DNA from: Xiphydria camelus
Taxonomy: Eukaryota; Arthropoda; Insecta; Hymenoptera; Xiphydriidae
Reading direction: 5' to 3'
DNA length: 64,000 nt
Assembly (NCBI GenBank): GCA_963678675.1
Contig: OY783199.1
Location: forward strand, 24,301,546 to 24,365,545
Part shown: positions 35,318 to 46,739 of the stretch, one piece after another
Layout of the letters: each line of letters begins with the position of its first letter
How positions within the stretch are numbered: position 1 is the first letter of the stretch
Notes under the pieces: generated by a model
The model's input: the letters and a program-made list of their open reading frames with translations, nothing else
What the model was told of the DNA's origin: nothing
The model's database searches: none
Made by a program: the position numbers and the translations under genes

Positions 35318-35559
35318 CACCGAGAGAACAGTTTATTTGCACTTGATAAATGTTTGTTCGAATATGACGAAAGAAACATTTTATTGGGCCAGACAAATAT
35401 TCGTCAACTATCATAATTTGGCACAATCTGATCTGGTAACCGTTTGAGTGAAAGAAAAAAACATGTTAATAATTAAAATACATTTTTTCGTTCTAATGAA
35501 ATATTTATATCTCGCCGTATTTCAAATCACAATTATTAACTATTAATAAACCGTTCTCT
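35318..35559. mobile_element. 242-bp MITE with CA target duplication
   Basis: The ends CACCGAGAGAACAGTTTATT and CCGTTCTCTCTCGCGGTG are flanked by CA on both sides. Internal ACATTTTATTGGGCCAGA links it to 59232-59456. Confidence 0.7.
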
Positions 35560-37151
35560 CTCGCGGTGCACTTGTCACGTCACTTCGCGAGAGACAAATC
35601 GAATATACGAATCCCTCGAATCGAGGAGGATAGCAGCGGGACGTTTGGGCCGTGAAAAATCACTTTTACAGCCAGACAGTAGGCGCCGAAGGCGATGCGT
35701 CTCACCGTTGTCATCCCACGTGGAACGCAGGAGACGTTACTTTCATTTCGACGATCCCGCGCGGGTCCGGACTAAAAATAAATCCTTCCGTATTTTATTT
35801 CGCGCGCAAGACGACCGCCTTTCCGCCGAGACGACCGAGGAATCTTCGCTATTCCCTTCTTCGCGTCGTCTTGCTCTCCGCGTATCGTGGATCGACGCGA
35901 GCGCATTTCGACGGCGACGAAGCGTTTATCCGCCGAAAATTGCCGAACGCTCCGCGCGATGGCATCGCGCTGACCCCGTTTGCCGGAGCCGCTTTATTTA
36001 TCCCGTATCGTAATTACGCAGCCGCGGATACGCCGTTACAACGATTTCCAAGCCCGGCGACACGACGCGCGGTGCGGGGCCCCCATTATCGCGTACGACC
36101 TCATGCGGGAGAGGGCGCGGCGGGGCGAGATGGAAGGGGAGCTCCGAATTCCCCGCTATAACGGAATCGCATCACCGCACCGGTCTCGAGTCTATTGGAT
36201 CGGGGTTAAGGTTGTTCCCCGCCGCGGATACGATCGTTCGTTCGACGGAGTCAATCTTGGGGTGTAACGTCGGGGTCCATTATAACGTTCCATTCGCTAA
36301 ATCCCGGGATCACGACCCTCTCGCGCGATGCAGCAAGAAGCCCTCTCGGTCGCTGGGGTGGTTGAGCGCGCGGGCCCGGGCCGCTTTTCCCGTCTCGCGA
36401 CGGTGGCGGACTTGATTAAACGGTGTCAGGAATTGGTGTTTCTCCTCTCGCGAGGCGCCGATCCACCCCTTACCTCGGGGGACGCGGTGGAAGAAGGGAA
36501 ACGGCGGGTGGGAGGGGGGCGAAGGAAGGCTGCGACCTGCGGAAAACGCTGCAGGGTTGGGTCGGGTCGAGCCGATCCGACGAGGGGTTGGGCGGCCCGC
36601 TATCGAAAATCGATGCGGTGGGTAAAGGCATCGCACGGTGTTACGACACGACCAAAATTGCGACCGCGAATTTTCGGTCCCGCAGCGCCGCCGCTCGCGA
36701 CGCTCGTCGTTTCTCAGAGAACGTGGAATTCTCGCGTGTCGCGCGTGTACATATGTCGAACGGCTCGTTATCTCGCGACGAAGAGATACTTTGTATATAC
36801 GCGCGAATTTTTTTTCACACACTTTTTCATCGCAACTTCAATACCGATAGAGGAAGACGACGATAAAACAAGGACGGGACAGTCATCCGTACACATACGA
36901 GGTGCCCCGCGCGACGTCTAATACGAGCCGTCGCTTATTCCCCGATGAAAAATTCCGACGTTTACCGTCGATCATGAAAATCGCACTTTACGATCGTTCC
37001 ATTCCCGCCGACCGCGTGTAAACTAAGCGCGTGTACCGTATATCCAGCAGGTGATGTCAAAGGCGTTCCAAGTAGAGACAAAGGTACCTATTTAAATCCT
37101 CGTCGGCACGCGCTCGTTAAAAGCCTGATTTGTACGCGTTATTCCGTCGCG
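35560..37151. other. CpG-rich intergenic region
   Basis: Opposing frames of up to 197 codons (36328-36921 plus, 36310-36822 minus) share the same DNA and show no domain. I see no gene. Confidence 0.5.
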
Positions 37152-37369
37152 CACGGGAAAAAAATGATTTTGCAGTTTTAGCAAAACTACATTTTGCTGT
37201 GAACTTTTCGTTATCGTAACAGAAATATTATCTCTAGCAACACGAGATATATCCGATGATATAACAGCAAATGTAACTGAAATCGTAGTGAAATTTTTTA
37301 CGATAAAGATATTTACCCGTTCCGCGGTAAATATTTTTGTTAAAATGGCAAAATCATTTTTCTTCCGTG
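37152..37369. mobile_element. 218-bp MITE, F8 family
   Basis: The ends CACGGGAAAAAAATGATTTT and AAAATCATTTTTCTTCCGTG are inverted. CAGAAATATTATCTCTAGCA matches the interior of the copy at 22944-23230. Confidence 0.75.
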
Positions 37370-39188
37370 CAGTTTCCACCGGCACACTTATCATGCTTAT
37401 TACTTATTCCTTCCGCGGGAACGATCGAATTATTCATTGACGACTCGACCACCCGCGAACTTTGGCCCATCGTCGACGCGATATCGATCGAGACCGGCCG
37501 CGAAGGGGGACGACGAACAACCGTCTCGTCTCACTCCTCGCGCGCGGAGAGACATATGGTCCGCGCGTGCCGTCTGCGGAGACAAGACGGCCGCGATATG
37601 AAACTCCTGCGAAGTCTACCTCCGGCCCCGGAGGTATATTACGTTATTTTTCGCGGATGGCGTGAGCCCGCGTCGCGTTTAGTTTGCCGCCTTCCGCCTT
37701 CGACGTATCCTCGCGCGCGCGCGCGAAGGCCGATATACGAATAACAAATCTCGCCGCGACGTCTGGCCTGAAGTTCTCCTCCGGATAGCAGCGAAGTTGC
37801 GGCGACCGCGCGTCGTGTTTCGCGCGAGCCGCTTCCCCCCACTTGGAGAGATTAGTCACGCGAGACGACCGCGCACACGATATCGCGCCGAGAGAAAGAG
37901 AGAGAAAGTGAGGGACGTCGAAGAGAGCTTCCGTCGCTCGCCGCGCGCGCATCGATTTTTGCGTCCGGCGGTTTCACGCGGAGTGCGCGGTTCCTGGACG
38001 AGTGCGCGCGGGGCACGTGGCATATTTCAATGGCCAGACACGCACACGCGCGCGCGCGCGAATTGCGCAGCGAGCTTCGATTGATTTCGGCGATCGGTCT
38101 CGTCTCGCGGTCGATCGCGGGTAGTGAACCGTCGAGACGCTCGGTTCGATACACGATCCGTCTCCGTTGATACCGATAAGATCGCGACCGATATGCGATT
38201 GCGCGCATATAGCCGCGAAATACGTTGACGCGTGCGAAAGATTCGTCCGGGCTGATCTGTATTCGTTTCGAGAGGATCGATGCTCGACTTCGTTCTTCGA
38301 ATTTAAGCGGATACGGAAATACGGTGCCCACTTATATACACGTATACACACAGATATCGTACAAAGGTGGAAATCGCGCGCTGTAACACGGGGGCGGAAG
38401 GAAGCGAGGACGGGGATTGATTGGAAAATATTCCGGAGCCCGGCGGGTGTCGACGGTGGTCCGGGAGGAGTTTGATATCGAAGAGCCCTCCCGAGAGGGT
38501 CGTATTCGAATTTATTCTTAGCGGTATTCTCTCTCTCTCTCTCTCTCTCGGCTCGATCGCTCCTGACGCTTTTACCGCGTCCCCGTTTCGCGCGAGTGGA
38601 TCGCGTCGTCTCGTTGCAATTGGGAAGGGAGAATTAAAAAATCTAGCAATCTCTTCCGATAACGATAATGGATTGTTGCGTCATTCAGCGAACGCTCGTC
38701 TCCATCGCTATAAAAAATTGCACTTCGAAGCGCGCGATGATCGATGACCGCGATTGATCCGACACGGAATACCACGCGATGCGATGTATCTCGAACGCAG
38801 AATCGCCGAGCCCGCCGAAAGAGTTGTGACGCGGGTGTCAATTTTTCGAATTCAATTGCCCCGCGCGTCCTCGGGAAGAAGCGAAAGTGGGCGTTGCGGG
38901 AGGTGGAATAAAAAGGCGCCTCAACGGGAGACGCGCGCGAATGCTTCCACGTCGTGACACAACGCCGCCGTATACGCGATGACCGATCGCCTGTCGCTCG
39001 ACGTCGCCTCTATTCACGCCCGCAACACAGCTGCCGTATACGGGGTTATCTCGGTTTCTATACGGAGTAAGAGCCGCGCTCCGCCACTTAACCCTTTCGA
39101 CGGCGAAGACGAAGCCGCGTGTGTATTGTCGTTGCGATACGATGATTCGTCGTTTCGGTGAAACTCGACGAAGACGAGTCGCACTCTG
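37370..39188. other. CpG-rich intergenic region
   Basis: CG-alternating tracts lie near 37715-37735 and 38040-38060, and a CT tract at 38529-38549. I see no gene. Confidence 0.5.
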
Positions 39189-39341
39189 TTCTGAGAAAAA
39201 TAACTTGGTCAATTTAACCAAAATTCTGGAGACCGATCACGTTTTCATTAGTATAACTAAACGTGTCATTGGAGTACCTAACTATAAACATTTCGTTGGA
39301 ATAACTTGATATTTGGTTCGACATTTTGTCATTTTAATCTA
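39189..39341. mobile_element. F1 MITE, right end lost at a second insertion
   Basis: It begins TTCTGAGAAAAATAACTTGG and runs to TTTTGTCATTTTAATC. There it is interrupted by a fragment of the CACTGTAAAAAAAGTG family. Confidence 0.65.
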
Positions 39342-39408
39342 CACTGTAAAAAAAGTGCTGCGGCGTGGACCTATATAGACCACTTTTAGTGTTAGATGAC
39401 AATGGCAC
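39342..39408. mobile_element. F4 element, left-end fragment
   Basis: CACTGTAAAAAAAGTGCTG, GTGGACCTATATAGACCAC and TTTAGTGTTAGATGACAATG match the family at 20887-21038. The other end is missing and GC-rich unique sequence follows. Confidence 0.55.
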
Positions 39409-40095
39409 GAGAAGACACTTTTCTCCACGTGAGAAGACACGGTCTCCGGTCCCTCTCTCGTTCCTATTCTTCTCCCCCTGCTCCTCCAACCCTTGACCGC
39501 CGTCAGCTGAGCAGAAGAAACCGTCGCTGTCGCGCGAAAGCTTACAAAAAGTCATTATTAATTACGCCGCGGTCGCGATAATCTCAATTCCCCGCAACCG
39601 AATTAACCGCCGTGTCGAAAGCCGACGAAATACGCGGGCCTTATCTCTCCTTCCTTGAATGAGAGCGTTAATCGGAGCGACCTCGCGCGAGATTTCCGAT
39701 TCGCGCCTCTCGGGTCGCGAATTAACGCGTAAATGTTTCTGAGGTATCGTCCAATCGTTCTTTTTCTCCTCGGGGGAGATGCGCGCTCGGATATGTGGAT
39801 CTCCGCGCGCTCCCTTTCGCGCGACGAGAGGCGAAAGGTTCGACCGCGATTTTCAGTTGGCCAGTGTGAGACTCCGCGGGTCGGAGGTCGGTGGTCGCGG
39901 CGTAGGTACGTGAGATTCATCGTTGAAATTAGTCGTTCATTTTTCAGTGCCGCCTTTGCTGCGTCGAATCCGGTTTCATTGGCGCCTCGCGGCGGTACGG
40001 GTCACGGGAAAGAAAGTTCCTTGCGCGGTTCTCCTCGCTTTTTGCTTCTCACTCCGATCTTTCTTGTCTCATTACTTTTCATCGATATTGGATAC
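39409..40095. other. Unassigned sequence before the nested element block
   Basis: CpG-rich, unique-looking. I see no gene. Confidence 0.45.
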
Positions 40096-40572
40096 CAGGC
40101 GGAAAAAAGTTCTCATATACTCGTATTTTCTATATAGTCCATATTATGTGGATTTGTTTAAATATGGATTATATATAGATTACTGAATGTTTGTATGATC
40201 CATAATAGTCTATATATGGTTAATATAAAAATCATACATAATCCATATATGACCAAATCCACGCTGGGAGAAAAAAATGGTATATTCGATTGAATTTGCG
40301 TTTATGGGTGGGGGAATGCAGAATTAGTTGCCCTGGATAATAAATTTGTTTGATTAACGGCTATTTGGAGGAACCAAACTGAAGTCCCCCAAGCGGAAAA
40401 ATTCTGTACAATTTGTATATGATCTACATGTGGTTTTGGTCACATATGGATTATATGCGACTTCTATATAATATATTAACCATGAAATGACTATATATTG
40501 ATTTTTGAACGATTGTACGATCCATATATAGTTTGCATATGGTTAATATAGAAATCACATATAATCCATATA

Positions 40573-42573
40573 GTGGAGAGTTGCCTATATTGAACTGATA
40601 CCTACCTAAATTGAACCTCCTGGCTATTTTAAGTAAATGAACATTTCCACGTCATCTGTCAGTATAAGTTCAAACCTTAGTACCGTTCAGTATGCCTACA
40701 AAAAATACATAAGAGAGATAAGAGATTTTAATCTTTAACTTCCTTGAAATTTTTTCAATCAAACTCTCGACCGCCCTATTTGGTGTATTTTTTTCATGCT
40801 GATTCCGAAAATGGCAGATATATTGACGACATCTCAAAGGAAATATAAGATATCGGTGATTTCATGTACCAGAAAATTATTTGTTTCACGGAAAATCACC
40901 GATATTCCGGTCTTCCTTTGAGATATCCTCGATATATCTATAATTTTCGTAATCGGCACGAAAAAATACATAAGATAGAATGGTCGAGAGCTCAATTTTT
41001 CGCGGAAATTGAAATCTCTAAAATCGATCTCTCGACCACCCTATCCGATGTATTTTTTCACGCTGATTCCGAAAATGGCAGATATATTGACGATATCTCA
41101 AAGGAAATATAAGATATCGGTGATTGTATGTACCAGAAAATTATTTTTTTCACGGAAAATCATCGATATTTCGGTTTTCCTTTGAGATATCCTCGATGTA
41201 TTTATAATTTTCGTAATCAGCGCGAAAAAATACATAAGATAGGATGGTCGAGAGTTCGATTCCAGAGATTTCGATTTTTGTCAAAATCTAAGGCATATAC
41301 CTTAAATTTTTTCAATTTTTCGCGAAAATTGAAATCTCTAAAATCAATCTCTCGACCACCCTATCCGATGTATTTTTTCACGCTGATTCCGAAAATGGCA
41401 GATATATTGACGATATCTCAAAGGAAATATAAGATATCGGTGATTGTATGTACCAGAAAATTATTTTTTTCACGGAAAATCATCGATATTTCGGTTTTCC
41501 TTTGAGATATCCTCGATGTATTTATAATTTTCGTAATCAGCGCGAAAAAATACATAAGATAGGATGGTCGAGAGTTCGATTCCAGAGATTTCGATTTTTG
41601 TCAAAATCTAAGGCATAGGTATACCTTAAATTTTTTCAATTTTTCGCGAAAATTGAAATCTCTAAAATCAATCTCTCGACCACCCTATCCGATGTATTTT
41701 TTCACGCTGATTCCGAAAATGACAAATATATTGACGATATCTCAAAGGAAATATAAGATATCGGTGATTTCATGTACCAGAAAACTATTTTTTTCACGGA
41801 AAATCATCGATATTTCGGTCTTCCTTTGAGATATCCTCGACATATCTATAATTTTCGTAATCAGCGCGAAAAAATACATAAGATAGGATGATCAAGAGTT
41901 CGTTTCCAGAGATTTCGATTTTTGTCAAAATCTAAGGGGTATGCCTTAGATTTTTTCAATTCTTCGCAAAAATTGAAATCTCTCAAATTGATCTCTCGAC
42001 CACCCTATCCGATGTATTTTTTCACGCTGATTCCGAAAATCATAGTTATCAGGTCCATATCTCAAAGGAAATGTGAGATATCAACGATTTTATGCTCGGA
42101 AAAATTATTTTTTCATAAAAGAGTCATGGATATCTCGGTGTTCCTTTGAGATTTCCTCAATATATTGATGATTTTCGTAATCAACGCGAAAAAATACAAA
42201 AGATAGGATGGTCGAGAGTTCGATTCCAGAGATTTCGATTTTTGTCAAAATCTTAAGCGCTGATTCCAAAAATCATGCATTTATTGAGGAAATCTTAAAG
42301 GATCGCCGAGATAACGATAATTTTCCATGAAAAAAAATGTTCTCGTACATAAAATCGTTAATATTTGATATTTCCTTTGAGATATAGTCAATATATATAT
42401 ATATATATATTACCCTATAGGGTAAATATGTTAATAAGAGTGCATGATTTTTGGAATCAGCGCTTAAGATTTTGAAAAAAATCGAAATCTCTGGAATCAG
42501 TAGAAGTGCTCTTTTACTTAAAATAGCCAGGAGGTTCAATTTAGGTACCGGTTCAATATAGGCAACTCTCCTC
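40573..42573. mobile_element. Fourth-layer 2.0-kb TIR element with TATA target duplication
   Basis: The termini GTGGAGAGTTGCC and GGCAACTCTCCTC continue as inverted repeats of about 60 bases through CCTCCTGGCTATTTTAAGTA. TATA is duplicated exactly at 40569-40572 and 42574-42577. The interior is the hairpin array plus short flanks and a 20-base AT run at 42391-42410. No transposase frame is present, so it is non-autonomous. I do not assign a superfamily. Confidence 0.82.
40740..42500. repeat. Tandem array of a ~320-bp hairpin repeat
   Basis: The motif CTCAAAGGAAAT recurs at about 40833, 41097, 41417, 41741 and 42061, giving steps of 264, 320, 324 and 320 bases. Each unit holds two inverted arms of about 130 bases: one with CTCTCGACCACCCTATCC and ATATCTCAAAGGAAATATAA, the other their reverse complement with TTTCCTTTGAGATAT and AGGATGGTCGAGAG. 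Neighbouring middle units are nearly identical, showing recent homogenisation. The array fills most of the element at 40573-42573. Reading frames here (41128-41505, for example) are translations of the repeat, not genes. Confidence 0.85.
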
Positions 42574-42761
42574 TATAACCAAAACCACGTATGGATCATG
42601 TAGAATTTTTCCACCTGGGCCATTCGAGTCAATTATTATTAGTCCAAGGAATTTGATCTACATTCCCCCACCCGTAACCGCCGATTTAGTCAAATTTACT
42701 ACATTTCTCTCTCGGTGCACACATGGATTGTATACAAAATAAATAAAACTTTTCTGCCTGG

Positions 42762-44580
42762 GATCTTCTCACGCGCGTATCGATTTTTTCGATTTTTTCC
42801 CCAGGGTTCGTCGATTGAAATTAGTGCTTCCTTTCTCGTCCAACCCCTTTTATCGGTTCGACTCCTCCGACAGGCTCGTTAAGACGGGTCGGACGAGGAG
42901 TTTCCTCCGATCGCTCGTTCCCTCTGTCTCGAATTATAACCCTCTCGCCATCTCCTCGAGCTCCACCCACATCGACACCCTCCGGCGCCTCGACGGTGGA
43001 ATTTTTTTTTGCCGGCACATCCACGCGCGCACAACAAGGCCGATGATACACACGCAGCGAGCGTCGCGCTTTTCACCGAGGCGCGTTGATTTATCGCACG
43101 CACGACGTCGTGAACGTTCGTCGTTGCCGTCGACGAGAAGGCGACGCGGAAGCTTCGACCTTACTAATAATTTCGTTGAAATCTCGCGAGAAATAGGAAC
43201 AAAAGTGCGGCTGTCTCGAGGCAGAAGAAAGGCGGGAGAATTAGTCGTCGCGAGGGAACATCGCGTTTCGTTACCATTCGACGTCGATCGTATCATCGGC
43301 TTCACGAAGATAGTCGAGGTGATCGGAAAAGGGAGTCGCGAGCTTTCCACGAAATTTCTCACAGTTTCCTCCGCGCGTTCCTCTCGTCTTTTTTTACTCC
43401 GCAAATAAAAACGGCGGAAACGAGGCGAGGTCCGGGCGAACAAAGGTGTTTATATACTCGCACTTTCGCTATTTTCAGCTTCTTTCGCATGCACGCGCGA
43501 GAGGACGGTCGCATCGCGCGAGTGACACCCCCTAAGCCGTCTCGAATCCGCGCAATGCGCACACATCGCCCGAAGTCCGCGCTGCGCTTCTTATCGCCCG
43601 ACGTAAATCGGTCGCTGTCTCGTCTAGATTGCGAGAAGACGGGAGAGGAGAGAGATACCGATCTCTCTCTCTCTCTCTCTCTCTCTCCTCCGGCTGTGCG
43701 TCGGCACCTCGCGCGACGTTATTTATCGACGCTAATCCGCAACCGGGACGCGAATCCACGTTCATTCGACCGGCGAAGGAGAGGGGACGAAACGACGTCG
43801 TTGTCGTCCGAGCTTTTTTTTCTGGGCGCCTCGCCCCCTCCTGCTTTGTTCGCCCCAATTTCCTCGGAGGGCTCGACGTTTGATTTCGCGTACTTCCCGC
43901 CGCCCCCTCGCGTCTTTTCCCTTATCGAACACGAACTCCAGTTGGTACCTGGAGACTCGTTCGGCCCAGGGCTTGAATTATGCCCCAATCTTTACATCCC
44001 TCGACGTATACCCGTATTTCCAGAATGTCCCGGGGCTCGGGTGTTCCCTCTCGTCCTTTCCTCCGCTCCGTTCGACGGGAGAGACGGAGAGGGAGGGCAA
44101 AAAAGCTTCCTCGCGCGCGCGCGCGCGATATCAGCACGAGTCTTATCTTCGCGGGAAAATACTTTAGACAAAATTGGCCCTCCCGAAACAACGCGGTGGA
44201 AGAAGATAAACCTCGCCTCATCCCCGCGCCGCCCCACTCGCTCGTACCTTCGTCACCCATCCCCATCCGCAAGCTATTCGCCTTCTTATCGAGGTGTAAT
44301 CCTCCACGCGGGCCTCGGAGCCGGACCGGCAATAATCCCGCAACGATAAGATAGGTGGGCTCTCTCGTGAAGAAAAAAGGAGAAACTCGTTCGCGACGCG
44401 CTTCTCCTGCGCGAGAGTGCAATTTCTGCGTCGAGTGTTTTCGGGCAATTTGATATCACTCACCTCGAGGGCGGGCTGTTTTTTCCGGCGGGGAACTCGG
44501 CAGTAGCCAGCTTTCGCGAATTAGTTACCGGATCTGCAATCAAGAAAACAGGAGATGCTTCGTTAACGAATATTTCGATA
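42762..44580. other. CpG-rich region with a CT tract
   Basis: The frame 43489-44349 (286 codons) crosses the CT microsatellite at 43662-43687 and gives a Ser-Leu run and low-complexity sequence. Opposing frames are equally long. I do not accept a gene. Confidence 0.5.
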
Positions 44581-44797
44581 CACGGAGAAAAAGAGAATTA
44601 TCTATTTGTACCAATGAAATCTTGTTTCATATTAATTAGATATTTCTTCCTTGCAATCACATACTATTTCACACGATTGAAAGGAAGAGAGATACTCGAT
44701 TGATGTATTAACAGATTTCAATGATATAAATCCTATAACAATTATTTGCGATTCGGCAAGTCATTTTCAGTAGGCCCAACCAATTCTTTTTCTCTGT
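44581..44797. mobile_element. About 217-bp MITE
   Basis: The ends CACGGAGAAAAAGAGAATTA and AATTCTTTTTCTCTG are inverted. TA precedes the left end and follows the right one. The body is AT-rich. Confidence 0.6.
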
Positions 44798-46345
44798 ACA
44801 TAATACATGCCGCGCGAGTAAATATAAAAAACAGGGACGATATGTGTCTTTTACGGGCAAGTCTCGATACCAAAATGAAATTCAAATGTTCTTTTCCGCC
44901 TCCTCGTATCTCCGACGACCAAAAATACGCGTACAATGGCGTCTATAGTACCACGGACAGATATAGACGCATTTGAAATACCGTAGAATACGCCGAATAA
45001 AAGGAGAGCTAGCTCCTTCACATAAGAAAGGAACCCCTTTGAAACCTCCACGAATATATCGCGAGGCACGCGCGCGCGCGCAAAAGAGCCGAGGCTTTTC
45101 TTGTCTCCTCGTTTATCTAGTTTTCGCCGTCGATACGGAGTGAATAAATTCCGAGTACCTCTCGCGGAGGGCCTAACGATCGAGAGGACGGGACGCGGAG
45201 AGAGCTCGAACGCGATAACTCGCGAATCGCAACCACCCCCTCCCCGAGCGGTATCTCTCCCCGCGGCGCGGCATCGGAAAAGGAAAACAGGAAGCGTTTT
45301 GGCGGAAGGGTGGGCTGAGGGGAGAAATTAGGTTGGGGTTGCGGGAGGAAAGCGCCGTGTGGGAGCGAAGGGTGGAGAGGGGCGGCTGGGGAGGTCGAGG
45401 AGATCGTCCTTCCAGCGGCGCGGACCCTCGTGCGAGAAAAAGTCGAATTTACTGGCTTCTCGACACGAATTCAATTCGACGCGATCGTTTGCATCGACGA
45501 GATCCTCGCGCGGCTGAGGAGGGGTCGGTCCCTCTCGACACCTCGAAACACCGTGTGCGGCCTCTCCTCCCGCGGGACGCGCTCGCCGAAATGTGAAATT
45601 CCCCTTTCCTCGCGTCTCCCGCGCGCGCTTGGCCCGTGATGTTTACCGGCCGTACAAACTCGACGCGACGCCGGCTACTCATCGTGTAATCTCTTTATCG
45701 TTCGAGCCTTGTTTGCACCACGGATGATTTGTCATTCGGAATTCGCCGAATCTCCCCGCGGCTCCGCGACACGAATTCAATTCCGCGCGATCGTTTGCAT
45801 AGACCGCGCGAGGCCTATGCCTTTCGAAGCGGGGGGAACTTCCGCACGCGCACGCTGCGAGGGACTCCGACTCGCTATTGCTCCCGGGAGACGTGTTTGC
45901 GAAAAAGTGGGATTCACCGCGCGCTTCTCGTCTCGCGTGGATATACATATGTATACGCGTATATCCGGTGCCTCGCGAGTCGCGCGCGGCTCTTATATCG
46001 AATCATTAAGGCGACCGTGGTTTCGCCTCCTTCGCGTATCTGCTCTCCTCGTACCGCGGAACGTTTTCGGTTGATCTGTCGATTGCGTAGACGTCGAACT
46101 GGAGCGTCGTCTCGCGGCATTACGGGAGGTGAAGCGGTCATGTTATTCGTTACGTATAGGTATTGCAATTACGCGGGCAAATAAAGGTGGAATTAGGATA
46201 AAGTTATATTGGATCGATTTTTAAATCGCATCGCTTCTTAATAAATTTCACATAAATACATCATAATACCAGTTATTCGAGTTTCATTTTAAGTCAGTAG
46301 TTTTATTTAAGAAACGGTCTCGAGAATCTACGTAATCTTCTCCTA
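44798..46345. other. CpG-rich region with short direct duplications
   Basis: Apart from the duplicated blocks at 45462-45815 there is no recognisable feature. Confidence 0.45.
45462..45815. repeat. Pair of short direct duplications around CGATCGTTTGCAT
   Basis: CGACACGAATTCAATTC, CGCGATCGTTTGCAT and GAC with a GC-rich tail occur at 45464-45505 and again at 45768-45805. A related GCGAAAAAGTGGGATTCAC block lies at about 45898, resembling GAGAAAAAGTCGAATTTAC at about 45434. Confidence 0.5.
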
Positions 46346-46566
46346 CACCGAGTAAAAATTTTGGATACGTCGTTAAAAAAATGGAATTTCTAATACATTT
46401 TTATGTAAAGCTTTTTTCTAATACGTCATTATGCAAATTAATACACTTCCTTATGAAATTGCCCTTATGCATTTCACAACGGGGTATATTAATTTTCATA
46501 ATCTCGTATTGGATTGAAGCTCTATGTACAATTATATTAAATGTAATACAAAATTTGTTTACAGTG
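46346..46566. mobile_element. 221-bp MITE, F9 family, opposite orientation
   Basis: It begins CACCGAGTAAAAATTTTGG and ends AAAATTTGTTTACAGTG, TA-flanked. CAACGGGGTATATTAATTTT and ATTGGATTGAAGC match 10661-10897 on the other strand. Confidence 0.72.
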
Positions 46567-46738
46567 TAGTCTTAAGAATACATTTATCCGATTCGAATGA
46601 ATAACGATTCGATCCAAATAATATTTAATTAAATTAATATTTATATACGTCTAATCGATATTCATTTTAATCGAATAAATGTGCTCTTAGGACTATTCAA
46701 AAACACGTTTAATTGACTCGAGTAAGTTTTTTCCTCTA
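46567..46738. mobile_element. MITE with CTAAGAGCACATTTATTCG palindrome (F10), left end missing
   Basis: TAGTCTTAAGAATACATTTA pairs with AAATGTGCTCTTAGGACTA. AATTGACTCGAGTAAG follows, matching the reverse complement of the left flank at 51967-52015. The left outer arm seems replaced by the element at 46346-46566. Confidence 0.55.
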
Positions 46739-46739
46739 A

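Larger units (their letters stand above)
40388..42619. mobile_element. Third-layer element (second CCCAGGCGG copy)
   Basis: It starts CCCAAGCGGAAAAATTC and ends GAATTTTTCCACCTGGG, with TATATGG-type motifs inside. It lies within the element at 40262-42717 and is itself split by the element at 40573-42573. Its two halves rejoin as AATCCATATAACCAAAACC, as expected for the family. Confidence 0.78.
40262..42717. mobile_element. Second-layer element, GGGTGGGGGAATG family
   Basis: The left end (CGCTGGGAGAAA, then GGGTGGGGGAATGCAGA) and the right end (TCCCCCACCC, then TTTCTCTCTCGGTG) are inverted repeats of about 85 bases. CA flanks both sides (40260-40261 and 42718-42719). Relatives lie at 20729-21108 and 24763-25217. 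It is interrupted by the element at 40388-42619. Confidence 0.8.
40096..42761. mobile_element. Outermost element of a five-layer nest (CCCAGGCGG family)
   Basis: The left end CCAGGCGGAAAAAAG and the right end CTTTTCTGCCTGGG are the family termini. The interior has the usual TATATGG and ACCAAATCC motifs. It is split after GACCAAATCCA by the element at 40262-42717. Removing that insert rejoins GACCAAATCCA to CATGGATTGTATAC, the expected family sequence. Confidence 0.8.

Noticed and set aside
41255..41285. tRNA B-box-like GAGTTCGATTCC in the hairpin repeat
   Set aside because: No A-box at the right distance and no cloverleaf. It belongs to the arm of the repeat, so neither a tRNA nor a clear tRNA-derived SINE.
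41128..41505. 125-codon frame with an apparently repeated peptide (also 41922-42149 and 40864-41112)
   Set aside because: The peptide is a translation of the tandem hairpin repeat. Similar frames recur because the DNA repeats, not because of protein selection.
40740..42500. Regular direct repeats resembling a CRISPR array
   Set aside because: Units are about 320 bp, palindromic and contiguous, without unique spacers, and the genome is eukaryotic.
43489..44349. 286-codon plus-strand frame
   Set aside because: It runs through a CT microsatellite giving a Ser-Leu run, has comparable opposing frames and no recognisable motif.
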